From the NCBI GenBank assembly GCA_011090425.1, contig PHGD01000003.1, positions 1-64,000 on the forward strand: 64,000 nucleotides of DNA, in the 5' to 3' direction. Below, piece after piece: positions 27,401 through 34,491 of the stretch; positions within the stretch are counted from its first letter, which is position 1; the number at the start of each line of letters is the position of its first letter. Origin of the DNA: Nitrospira sp. LK70 (GTDB lineage: Bacteria; Nitrospirota; Nitrospiria; Nitrospirales; Nitrospiraceae). Made by a program: the position numbers and the translations under genes. Below the pieces are notes generated by a model. That model made no database searches, was not told where the DNA came from, and saw only the letters and a program-made list of their open reading frames with translations.

Positions 27401-30400
27401 TTCCTTGCCGACCGATTACCCACGACATCTGGTGCAGACATTTAACGGCTCCCATCGCATGCTGGAGTTGCCTGCCTCGTTGATCGAGCGACTGAGGCAG
27501 TTCAGTGCTGAGCACAATATGACGGTGTTCATGACCCTGTTGGCCTGTTTCCAGATTCTCCTGAGTCGCTATTCCGGCCAAACCGATGTGGCCGTAGGCT
27601 CGCCTATCGCCAACCGGACTCAATCCGCGGTCGAGTCAATCATCGGCTCGTTTGTCAATACGCTCGTCTTGCGTACCGATCTCTCAGACGATCCGACGTT
27701 CATCGAGTTGATGGCGCGGGTGCGCGAAACGGCGCTGGAGGCCTATGCCAATCAGGACTTCCCCTTCGATAAGTTGGTCGAGACGATGCACTCAGCTCGC
27801 GACCATAGCTCCGCCCCGCTCGTGCAGGTACTCTTCAATGTACCGAATGCTCCTATCGGGGAAATCAACGTCCAAGGATTGAGCTGGGTGCCGTTCGAGG
27901 TGGAGACACAAGCGGCGCAATTCGACTTGAGCTTGACGATCGAGACGGAGTTCTCTCGGAAAGCTTACTTGACGTTCAATACCGATCTCTTCGAGCCTCA
28001 GACCGCTGAGCGGATGTTGGGTCAGTATAAGGTCTTGCTGCTGACCGCATTGGCGAATCCGGACAGTAAGTTATCCAGGCTTCCTACCGTAACGGCAACT
28101 GAACGCCGACAGATGTTGCAGGATTGGAACCGCACACAAAGAGATTACCCACAATCTGAATGTCTCCCTCAACTGTTTGAGGCACAGGCCGAGAGAACGC
28201 CCGGTGCCGTGGCCTTGTCGATGGGACGAGAGACGCTGCGGTACGGTGAGCTCAATGCCCGGGCTAATCAGTTGGCACGCTACCTCCAAGGGCTGGGCGC
28301 CAAGCCTGGTATGACGGTGGGTATCGGTTTAGAGCGATCCTTCGAGATGGTCATTGCGTTGATGGCTGTGCTTAAAGCCGGTGCGGCCTACGTGCCCCTT
28401 GACCCTGACTATCCATGGGATCGCCTTCGGTATATGTCGAAGAACGCCTCGCTCGCCATTGTGCTCACCTCTGAAGCGCTGGCGGATCGGTTTGATGCTC
28501 AAGTCTGCCGCAGGGTGTGTCTCGATCGAGAGTCGGGAAAGATCGCACAGGAGTCGCACCATAATCTTCCTCCGGCCTCCACGCCTCAAGACTTAGCGTA
28601 CATTCTATACACGTCTGGGTCGACGGGCCAGCCCAAGGGAGTGGAAATTCCACACCGAGCACTGGTGAACTTCTTGTGTTCGATACGACTGGAGCCCGGA
28701 TGTTCCGCTCAGGACGTGATGCTCTCCGTCACGACGCTCTCTTTCGATATCGCCGGATTGGAGTTGTATGTGCCGTTACTGGTCGGAGCCCGTGTCGAGA
28801 TCGCCGGTCGCGCCGTTGCCATGGACGGACGACAACTGCGGACTCTCTGTGAAGCTGTTCAGCCGACGATCATGCAAGCGACTCCTGCCACATGGCGAAT
28901 GCTCGTTGAGGCTGGATGGCAAGGCAGTAACAGATTGACGGTACTCTGCGGTGGGGAACCCCTTCCACCCGATCTTGCGGCGCTATTGTTGGATCGGAGC
29001 GTCGCCCTCTGGAATATGTACGGTCCGACTGAAACCACGATTTGGTCCACGATCGAGAGAATCGAACGGAGCGATGGGGAAATCACTATCGGAAGACCAA
29101 TTGCCAATACGGAAGTGTATATCTTGGATCAATTCCTCCAGCCAGTTCCCATCGGAGTCTCCGGGGAGCTCTATATCGGAGGCCATGGGTTAGCCCGGGG
29201 CTATTGCGGGAGGCCGGACTTAACGCAGGAGCGGTTCATCCCTCATCCATTTTCTCAAGAGCCGGCGAGATTGTATCGAACGGGAGACTCGGCACGGTAT
29301 CGCCTGGATGGACGCATCGTGCACCTCGGTCGATTGGATCACCAAGTCAAGATCAGGGGGTTCCGAATCGAATTGGGCGAGATCGAGACAGCGTTAAACC
29401 GCCATCACGCCGTCCGTCAGACCGTGGTCATAGCAAGGGACGATGAGCACGGTGTGAAGCAATTAGTGGCGTATCTGGTCTGCCAGGCTGGCTCTATTCC
29501 AAGCCAGTCGGAACTTCGCGCGTTTCTGCGGTCCGAGATTCCTGAGTATATGGTCCCGTCGCTCTTCGTTTTTCTCGATGCCATGCCCTTGACCGCAAAT
29601 AACAAGGTCGACAGGAACGCATTACCAGCCCCGGCCTCCGCTGTCCCGACGGCTGCTGTTCATGTCGCACCGAGCGATCGAATGGATGTACAAATGGCAG
29701 CATTGTGGCAACAGGTGTTCGGGATCAATAACATCGGCATTCACGACAACTTCTTCGATATCGGAGGTCACTCACTCAAAGCGGCTCAGCTGTTTTATCT
29801 CATTGAACAGGTCTATGGTCGGCATCTTCCGCTCTCCACGCTGTTTCAGGCGCCGACCATTGCCACGCTCACGTCTCTCCTGGCCCAGGATCAGCCGTCA
29901 TCGCCGTGGCAATCTCTGGTCACCATTCATCCCAACAGATCGTCTACCCCTGTCTTTTGTATACCGGGGATCGGAGGCGATGTGTTGTGGTTCGCTCAAT
30001 TGGCAAGGCTGTTGAGCCAGGCTCATCCGGTGTACGGCTTTCAAGCCCGAGGTTTCGACGGGAAAGCGGAGCCATTTGATTCTGTTGCGGAGATGGCGAC
30101 ACAGTTCATCGCTGAAATCCACGCACGCTTCTCTCATGGGCCCTACGCGATCGTTGGCACATGTATCGGAGGATTGGTCGCCTATGAGATGGCCCAGCGG
30201 CTGGCAGCAGAAAACGAATCTGTCACCCTGGTGATCATGAATAGCTGGCATCCGATCTCGTATCGTTCCTATACCACTGAACACCCTCGTCGATATCCGT
30301 TGGCGCTGACCATCCTCTGGCTGATACTGCGCACGTTGGGTGAACTCCGGCGTAAACCGATGCATGAGTGGTTGTCGGTCGTGAAAAGAAAATACCGGAC

Positions 30401-30743
30401 CTTACGGTCCATCCCCCGCGAGCTGACCGGGAATGAGCTGAGAGCGCAGCGCGGCAAACGTATCGCCCAAGGCATGTTCCGTGCTGCCGCACACTATGCA
30501 ATCCGCACCTACCCCGGACGCATACTCAACGTCGTGGCTTCGAACCGGGTCATGGAGCAAGATACCAGACGTGTCTGGAGCGATCTGGCGGACGGAGGGT
30601 GCGAAACTTTAGAGGTCGCTGCTTGGCGCACGGAGGAGCTCGTTGTTTCACCGCATGTCGAAGAAACATCCTCGCATATACTCCGCTTTATCGCTGATAA
30701 TTCTCAGGATACGCCCTTCTTACCTAGTAGCAAGGCTGCATGA
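21483..30743 (+). CDS. Nonribosomal peptide synthetase FAAL-PCP-C-A-PCP-C-A-PCP-TE
   Basis: A 3086-residue megasynthase predicted to make an N-acyl dipeptide. Residues about 20-590 are a fatty acyl-AMP ligase (YTSGSTADPRG, PYFHDYGLLHG, SGKIQRG). Carrier serines lie near 639, 1710 and 2764. C1 (about 705-1135) has HRLVADG at 844-850 instead of HHxxxDG; C2 (about 1765-2200) has HHIIGDQ at 1902-1908. My hand-read specificity codes are D-G-T-W-I-A-E-V-W for A1 (about 1155-1660) and D-I-L-Q-L-G-M-I-W for A2 (about 2215-2710). The latter is one change from the classic glycine code. The TE (about 2815-3075) carries VGTCIGG, with Cys2894 in place of Ser. No epimerase or methyltransferase domain is seen. 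The start is uncertain: TTG at 21483 or ATG at 21516. Confidence 0.97.
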   Translation: MSESKSGCLSSMSKLPPRAIHSLLDLFELRCRQEPDELAYALIRDNLEIESQLTYGQLERRVRSLAGHLARAVSPETKALLLYPQGLDAVCAFWACVCAGVVPVPAPAPDPVRQKHSLPRLRSIMEDAQASLVLTTSGIQTLPSELSIAKGVGQIQWIATDQPYDEADSIELPCPPNTALAYLQYTSGSTADPRGVMISHGNVLAHCNALSLAGEVSDSSRSLCWLPYFHDYGLLHGIIAPFYAGIPAYLMSPITFLRRPLRWLEALSRFAITHSGGPNFCYEACLRAVRQQEGWQADLSTWMVASCGAEPIHPDTVAQFIAIFGSRGFRSKAFAPGYGLAEATLLVTMKRAGVEPSFLHVDADALADSIVKESPASQQQTRTLVGCGEPLEETHVRIVNPTTHCECQPAVVGEVWLAGAGVGSGYWGKPEETDATFHATIAGSGEGPYLRTGDFGFLQRGELFLTGRLKDLIIVRGRNYYPHDLEWSAQQAHPGLRRGGGAAFSVEGKTGELVVLVHEIEKQLSESNLTEVVNCIRRALADEYELEIPTVVLVKSSAIPRTSSGKIQRGACRAAFESGRLAVVMVSTLDLAPEAETEGAPNETPQTTVEKRLADIWQEVLGGQYPRRHANFFALGGNSLLAAQVVARILDVFHVELPLSLLFECPTLSSLAARIGQPSASPNDPDRYTNGDVETRIPPVPLLSASVREGRIPLSPSQQRLWFLEQVRPGSAINHISMEVRIRGAINPEVLERSVQEIARRHEILRTRFGSERGEGFAEVSSQTIVTIGRQDFQTLDPLEQEMQVRQFLRTERSRPFDLRQGPLLRVTLLALEPTVHALALTFHRLVADGWSLRIFWKELALLWEAGGDVQEARLPTLTVQYADYADWQRARLDHGLREVHRAYWVRQLSGARSPAELPVDRQRPRVRTFEGGVRSRSLSAKLSAGLALFCQHQNVTTFMVLYSVFAIWLRRYTQESDVVIGSIVAGRRRRELEDVMGYCVNTVALRSELSDGMTGQELLKQVRRVVMGAYDHQDLPFEEVIEALSLQRERQLSPLFNVMIVYEDDPLSTFIVRDLEVAHLPWEPTASEFDLVLMVVTKVDGLDLALLHDSTIFDDSTIDRMLGQLEILLEEFLTKPETPLDRLSWLTADEKRHIQLTWNEPRHSASGIHALIEAQVDRTPHVPAVTCGDQSISYQELNQRANRVARSLQKLGVVADLPVGLCVERSVDALVGLLAILKAGGGYVPLDPSFPSHRLQLILEDAQVSIVVTQAHLHTHLQSYRGQICDIETLSTSTVGAAEEENLALPVSPDQLAYIIYTSGSTGHPKGVAVPHRSLVTSLQARLQYYQEPVSRFLLSFSLAFDGSVTGIFWTLLQGGELVIPSETVHRDPTELATLIEHHRISHIVWVPSLYRVVLGEVVSTQLESLRVVITAGESLPLELVQRHYQLLPHATLYNEYGPTETTVWCSVYQTTREETGARVPIGKPIDHMQLYVLDGRLQPMPIDVPGELYISGECLARGYVNQPQLTQERFLANPFVACTRLYRTGDLARYRADGNVEFLGRVDQQVKLRGYRIELGEIEYVLSNFPGVQQAAALLRQDKPEQHRLVGYVAGEPSLRERLDQIRSHLAARLPHYMVPSIILWLETMPLSATGKVNRHALPTPELTTGRTAARIAPRNQVEESLAELWKSVLQVPEAGIHDHFFEQGGHSLVATQLVSRIHELFEVDVSLQALFERPTIAALTEEVMRLRQKEKASVMPPIVPVLRDQPLPLSYSQQRMWLLHQLAPQSTAYNMPFASRQMGRLNKAALRSTIDAICSRHEAFRTTFTMRGDGPVQVIHPFRPPHWVEMDLQGVPLEQRGQQAARLVEQEANQPFDLEKGPLARFLLIEIEPEDYVLVLTMHHIIGDQWSFGIIGYEFAFFYNAFSRGEMPAPKTIPLQYADYAVWQRRCLTDDRLSTQSDYWQKKLAGLPKLSLPTDYPRHLVQTFNGSHRMLELPASLIERLRQFSAEHNMTVFMTLLACFQILLSRYSGQTDVAVGSPIANRTQSAVESIIGSFVNTLVLRTDLSDDPTFIELMARVRETALEAYANQDFPFDKLVETMHSARDHSSAPLVQVLFNVPNAPIGEINVQGLSWVPFEVETQAAQFDLSLTIETEFSRKAYLTFNTDLFEPQTAERMLGQYKVLLLTALANPDSKLSRLPTVTATERRQMLQDWNRTQRDYPQSECLPQLFEAQAERTPGAVALSMGRETLRYGELNARANQLARYLQGLGAKPGMTVGIGLERSFEMVIALMAVLKAGAAYVPLDPDYPWDRLRYMSKNASLAIVLTSEALADRFDAQVCRRVCLDRESGKIAQESHHNLPPASTPQDLAYILYTSGSTGQPKGVEIPHRALVNFLCSIRLEPGCSAQDVMLSVTTLSFDIAGLELYVPLLVGARVEIAGRAVAMDGRQLRTLCEAVQPTIMQATPATWRMLVEAGWQGSNRLTVLCGGEPLPPDLAALLLDRSVALWNMYGPTETTIWSTIERIERSDGEITIGRPIANTEVYILDQFLQPVPIGVSGELYIGGHGLARGYCGRPDLTQERFIPHPFSQEPARLYRTGDSARYRLDGRIVHLGRLDHQVKIRGFRIELGEIETALNRHHAVRQTVVIARDDEHGVKQLVAYLVCQAGSIPSQSELRAFLRSEIPEYMVPSLFVFLDAMPLTANNKVDRNALPAPASAVPTAAVHVAPSDRMDVQMAALWQQVFGINNIGIHDNFFDIGGHSLKAAQLFYLIEQVYGRHLPLSTLFQAPTIATLTSLLAQDQPSSPWQSLVTIHPNRSSTPVFCIPGIGGDVLWFAQLARLLSQAHPVYGFQARGFDGKAEPFDSVAEMATQFIAEIHARFSHGPYAIVGTCIGGLVAYEMAQRLAAENESVTLVIMNSWHPISYRSYTTEHPRRYPLALTILWLILRTLGELRRKPMHEWLSVVKRKYRTLRSIPRELTGNELRAQRGKRIAQGMFRAAAHYAIRTYPGRILNVVASNRVMEQDTRRVWSDLADGGCETLEVAAWRTEELVVSPHVEETSSHILRFIADNSQDTPFLPSSKAA

Positions 30744-30797
30744 TTTATCGATGTCCTTTCCCGAACAAACGAATGTATCAGCATTCAGGATAGAAAC

Positions 30798-31562
30798 ATG
30801 CTCGTTTCATTTCATTCGATCGAGTACCTAATCGACAGAAATACCCAGGAACACATCCACCTTGAACCGAATGCCGTTCACCTGTGGGGGATCGAGCTTG
30901 ACGGGTCGCGAGACTGTCTGGAGCGATGCAGGGGATGGTTGGATGAAGTCGAGCGTCACCGAGCGGCGCGCTTTATTCGGGATGATATCCGACAGCGCTA
31001 CCTGTTGGCTCACGGAGGTCTCAGGGCGGTGCTGAGTCTGTACCTTGGAGTCGACCCCGCTGTGATCGCGCTGAATCGCAGTGCAACAGGCAAACCCTTC
31101 CTGACGAAGGAGCTACGAGACCGGTCGGCGATCACCTTCAATTTGTCCCATGCCCACGACCGTGCGCTCATTGCGGTCTCAAACGTACAAGACGTCGGGG
31201 TCGATCTTGAATTCGTTCGCGGGGATATCGAGGTTGCGAATCTATCCAAGCGTTTTTTTTCTCCCTCCGAACATACGGCGATCATGGAGGTGAGCGAAGA
31301 GCAGCGCGCGACGACATTCTTCCGCCATTGGGTTGCCAAGGAGGCGCTGCTCAAGGCACAAGGTGTCGGCCTCGGAGGACTGTCCGACTGCGAGATTGTC
31401 TTCGAGGGAAACAGAATCGACACAGCCGTTCAAACCCGATTGGGTGCTCGGTTCTCGAATACGTTGCGGGTTCGTCTTCTCCCTTGTGAAAATGGATGGG
31501 AAGCAGCGGTGGCGGCTCCATCGTTAGACTCGGTACGACAGTGCGATCTCGATCAGCCGTAA
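30798..31562 (+). CDS. Sfp-type 4'-phosphopantetheinyl transferase
   Basis: Activates carrier domains by attaching the CoA phosphopantetheine arm to serine. The 254-residue protein has RYLLAHGGLRAVLSLYLG, ATGKPFL, FNLSHAHDRALIAVS, the metal-binding VGVDLE, and FFRHWVAKEALLKAQGVGL (WxxKEAxxK). The length and motifs are those of the Sfp group. AGGA lies seven bases before the ATG, 54 nt after the NRPS stop and in the same direction. It is almost certainly the dedicated activator of the three carrier domains upstream. Confidence 0.95.
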   Translation: MLVSFHSIEYLIDRNTQEHIHLEPNAVHLWGIELDGSRDCLERCRGWLDEVERHRAARFIRDDIRQRYLLAHGGLRAVLSLYLGVDPAVIALNRSATGKPFLTKELRDRSAITFNLSHAHDRALIAVSNVQDVGVDLEFVRGDIEVANLSKRFFSPSEHTAIMEVSEEQRATTFFRHWVAKEALLKAQGVGLGGLSDCEIVFEGNRIDTAVQTRLGARFSNTLRVRLLPCENGWEAAVAAPSLDSVRQCDLDQP

Positions 31563-31641
31563 CTGCCTTCAGTTGGCTGTGACATCCCAGTACCCCTACT
31601 ACTCAAGAACACACGCCTCAACAGCAAGTGGTTCTGTCCTG

Positions 31642-32076
31642 CTAGTGAATGACTGGCTCCAGGGTCACCGTGGCCTTCATCGAATTGGAAATCAGACAAT
31701 TCCGCTCGGCCTTTTCAATCAGCTCCCTGGCTTTGGTCGGATCCCCTCCAGGCTTCAAGGTGATGGTAGGTCTGATCGTGATGGTGGTGAATTGAAATTG
31801 CCCCTCCACCAACTCCAACCGACCCTCGGCCCTGCTCTCATAGGCGGAGAAGGCGAGTCCGGCTCGCTCCGCCACGGCGAGAAACGTCGTCATCAAACAG
31901 ACGTTGGCGGACGCCACAAAGAGATCCTCGGGCGACCAAATGCCACCATGCCCCTTGAACTCCGGAGGAGTGGCCACTTGCACATCGGGTTTTTCCGCGC
32001 AGGCAATGATTCCCTTCCGCTGGTCCGTCCACTTCACTGTCGTCTGATACAAGTACACTTTGCTCTTTTGTTCCAT
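31642..32076 (-). CDS. OsmC-family protein
   Basis: A 144-residue protein of the OsmC superfamily. FKGHGGIWSPEDLFVASANV leads into a conserved Cys (NVCLMTTFL), and the second Cys lies in EKAERNCLISNSM near residue 125. These two cysteines are the usual redox pair. GGAGGA precedes the ATG. It converges on the phosphopantetheinyl transferase gene; the 79 nt between the stops hold no clear terminator. It is a different subgroup from the copy at 19021-19440. Confidence 0.88.
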   Translation of the reverse strand: MEQKSKVYLYQTTVKWTDQRKGIIACAEKPDVQVATPPEFKGHGGIWSPEDLFVASANVCLMTTFLAVAERAGLAFSAYESRAEGRLELVEGQFQFTTITIRPTITLKPGGDPTKARELIEKAERNCLISNSMKATVTLEPVIH

Positions 32077-32155
32077 TCCTCCTCCAAGGCGTTGGTTATG
32101 AATGACGACCCTTGGTCACGTATGACCACGCTTCGTCACTCCTTCGTTCGCCCGA

Positions 32156-32638
32156 TCATTCCGCTTTCACGAAGCTCTTCACCCAATCACCGACCGCATG
32201 CGTGATCATGACCACACTAAGCGCAATGAAGAGATGCTCTCCGATAACCTTCCAGGGGGCAACCGCCTGTGTTCGTGCGATGAAAAAACTCAGGGCCGTC
32301 AGCAAGGACAGACCCCACGCCACGCTGATCACGATCGCCTGATCGAGCGATGCAAATATGACCGGGATGATGAAGGTGGCCGAGACCACAAATTTCGCGG
32401 CGAATGTGGCGAGCGTTGCCTCCCAGATTTGGCTCAGAGAGGCGCTGTTTTTCGACTCTTCGGACACATGAATGCCCAGTGCGTCGGACATGGCGTCGGC
32501 GATGGCGATCGTCAGAATGCCGCCAATCACGATCTCGCGCGAATGAGTTCCCGAGTGCAGTCCTACCATCAGCCCGAGCGTAGTAATGACTCCCGATGTG
32601 AGTCCGAAACTGATCCCCGTTTTCCATGAGGTTTTCAT
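32156..32638 (-). CDS. VIT1/CCC1-like small membrane protein
   Basis: A 160-residue integral membrane protein with about five helices. The N-terminal half (FGLTSGVITTLGLMVGLHSG, then GGILTIAIADAMSDALGIHV) resembles the first part of VIT/CCC1 iron-manganese transporters, where an A-x-A-D/S-M-S-x-A helix lines the pore. The cytosolic metal-binding Glu-rich domain is absent. Metal transport is therefore an inference. The ribosome site is weak. Confidence 0.65.
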   Translation of the reverse strand: MKTSWKTGISFGLTSGVITTLGLMVGLHSGTHSREIVIGGILTIAIADAMSDALGIHVSEESKNSASLSQIWEATLATFAAKFVVSATFIIPVIFASLDQAIVISVAWGLSLLTALSFFIARTQAVAPWKVIGEHLFIALSVVMITHAVGDWVKSFVKAE

Positions 32639-32657
32639 CCTGGTTCATCGATCGCAA

Positions 32658-32789
32658 TCAACGTGGGGCAGTCGGAACATAGACCAGAACGTCGCGGATA
32701 GCCTCGTCTGATAATTTGGATTTCCAGGCATCCATGACGCTGTTCGCTCGTCCCTCATGGATGCTCTTCAAGAGGTGGAAACGGATCAT
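32658..32789 (-). pseudogene. Remnant of a cytochrome c: C-terminal piece without haem site
   Basis: A 43-codon frame begins with an ATG immediately after the TAG of the auxiliary lipoprotein gene and ends at 32658. Its sequence (LKSIHEGRANSVMDAW, then KLSDEAIRDVLVYV) aligns with the last third of the cytochrome at 20681-21070 (RRIHEGKPNTAMGAW, SLSDEEMWDVLAYV). The Met-ligand region survives; the CxxCH haem site and N-terminus are gone. It is a truncated relic rather than a working protein. Confidence 0.75.
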
Positions 32790-33428
32790 CTAGCGTCTGC
32801 ACTCAGGCGAGTGCTGCACGCATTGCCTGAGCCAAGAACCGATTTGATCGAGCAACGCGGCAACTGCTCGGTTGGTAGCCTGCACGCCCCCATAGGGATT
32901 CTCGCTGCTGGCGTTCTCCACGACCTCGAAAGTCCGCGTGCTCAAGATCGTCGACCCTTTCAGGTCGATGAGCTGCGTCCTGATCATCACCCTCACGCGA
33001 CTGGGTTGTTGGAGAAATTCCTGCTGCAACAGAAATCCATCTGTATCAAGGCGATAGTCTCCGCGGATCGAGCTTGGCAGTGGTATCACGGCACGCCACA
33101 CATCATTCTGCTGATTGAGGCTGTGGACCATCAACGGTGCGAACATGCGCACCGGCGTATCGGCCCACTGATTCACCGCATAGTACTCCAGTTCGTAGGG
33201 GCGTTTGACATATACCATGCGCTGCGTCTCAAATCCTGGCTCTGCTTGAGGCTGACTCACCAGCAGTACAGGTCCGTCAAGCTTGCCGGAACGAGCCTCG
33301 CTGGGCCATCCATCAAGGCTCAATTGATAGGTATGGATATTCGAAGAATCCGTGCGGGGCGACAAGCAACCAGCCGCCATCAATGCCAACAACCCACACA
33401 TTACATGTGCCAGACGATAGTTCATCAT
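32790..33428 (-). CDS. ABC-type transport auxiliary lipoprotein (PqiC/DUF330-like)
   Basis: A 212-residue lipoprotein: signal peptide LAHVMCGLLALMAAGC with lipobox AAGC, then a beta-rich domain (YVKRPYELEYYAVNQWADTP and NPYGGVQATNRAVAALL) of the PqiC/auxiliary lipoprotein type. These proteins help Mce/MlaD systems at the outer-membrane side. It is the last gene of the mlaE-mlaF-mlaD order, 25 nt after mlaD. The start (33428 or 33425) is chosen for the signal peptide. The gene ends exactly where the cytochrome remnant begins. Confidence 0.85.
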   Translation of the reverse strand: MMNYRLAHVMCGLLALMAAGCLSPRTDSSNIHTYQLSLDGWPSEARSGKLDGPVLLVSQPQAEPGFETQRMVYVKRPYELEYYAVNQWADTPVRMFAPLMVHSLNQQNDVWRAVIPLPSSIRGDYRLDTDGFLLQQEFLQQPSRVRVMIRTQLIDLKGSTILSTRTFEVVENASSENPYGGVQATNRAVAALLDQIGSWLRQCVQHSPECRR

Positions 33429-33453
33429 CTCATGACCGTTCGCGCTTTCGGTG

Positions 33454-34416
33454 CTATTCCCCCGGGCCGCGTGACGGGGTCTTTCGCCCAAACACCAACG
33501 AGCTCGGCTCTCGCTCCAACTCACGCGCCACACGGCTCAATGTACCGGTAAGCTGGCGCAGCTCCGTGACCAACAAGCCGACCTCAGGCAGAGTCCGTTG
33601 GGTGAACTGTTGCAATTCGGGTCGAGCTTCATTGAAGGCTGCTCCAACGGTCTTGCTCGTGCGAGCCAGTTCGTCCGTCGCCGTGCCCAGCGCCGCAACG
33701 CTCTTGTTGATGCCGGCGAGCAAGGTCGGAACTTCCGCATTCAACGACGCCGTCAGTTTCACCAGATTGTCGGCGCTCCTGGCAGCACCGTTCAAGCTTT
33801 GTTCAATCTGAGTTTTGTGGGCCGCAATGGTCTTGGCCACATCCGAGAGATCCTTGATCGTTTGCTTCAGCATGGCGCGATTGTCTTCATCCAGGACCTT
33901 CGCCGCCCCTTTTGCCGCTGTATCAAGATCGAGCAACAGTTGAGACAAGCGTTCTTCCGAAAGCAAACGGGAGACGGCTTCATCCAAGCGGAAAAAGAGA
34001 GAGGGACCGGTCTTGATGACCGGATACGCCTGTCCCTCCTGGGCCTGCAGCGGGGGAGCGTCTCGGCTTCCTCCTGTCAAATTGATGGTGGCTAGACCGG
34101 TAAGCCCCTGCGTCTCGAGTACGGCAATCGTGTCGGTCTTGATCGGCGTCCCATGCATAATGTCCATGGTCAGCAGAACTTCCTCTGGGTTATTGGGATT
34201 CAAGTCAATGGTCTTTATTCGACCCACGTCGACACCACGATACTTGACGGTGGAATTGACGCTCAATCCTGCGACCGACTCCTTCATATAGGCCTCGTAG
34301 CGATCGTAGGAACCACGGTAGTCCGTCTTCCCGAGCCACAAAATTCCAGCCAGGACCGCCGCACCCAGAAACGCCACGAACGAGCCGACCAGGATATAGT
34401 TGACCTTGGGTTCCAT
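33454..34416 (-). CDS. mlaD: MlaD/MCE-domain lipid-transport protein
   Basis: A 320-residue inner-membrane-anchored periplasmic protein: one N-terminal helix (YILVGSFVAFLGAAVLAGIL), an MCE domain (about 40-120; VNSTVKYRGVDVGRIKTIDL, then LTGLATINLTGG), and a long helical tail likely to form a coiled coil or tube. It is longer than E. coli MlaD (183 residues) and nearer to other single-MCE proteins. It binds lipid and passes it between permease and outer membrane. The ATG at 34416 gives MEPKVNY; the TTG at 34467 is less likely. Confidence 0.92.
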   Translation of the reverse strand: MEPKVNYILVGSFVAFLGAAVLAGILWLGKTDYRGSYDRYEAYMKESVAGLSVNSTVKYRGVDVGRIKTIDLNPNNPEEVLLTMDIMHGTPIKTDTIAVLETQGLTGLATINLTGGSRDAPPLQAQEGQAYPVIKTGPSLFFRLDEAVSRLLSEERLSQLLLDLDTAAKGAAKVLDEDNRAMLKQTIKDLSDVAKTIAAHKTQIEQSLNGAARSADNLVKLTASLNAEVPTLLAGINKSVAALGTATDELARTSKTVGAAFNEARPELQQFTQRTLPEVGLLVTELRQLTGTLSRVARELEREPSSLVFGRKTPSRGPGE

Positions 34417-34491
34417 CGTTTGTGCCTTCAGTCGTGCGAATCTCGCTGCTCGTATCTCATCAGGCAAACAATTCTTCCATCACGACATGCT

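Noticed and set aside
21486-30501. Many antisense frames of 60-360 codons across the NRPS gene
   Set aside because: They mirror the codon bias of the plus-strand gene, none has a ribosome site or domain match, and the NRPS frame is intact throughout.
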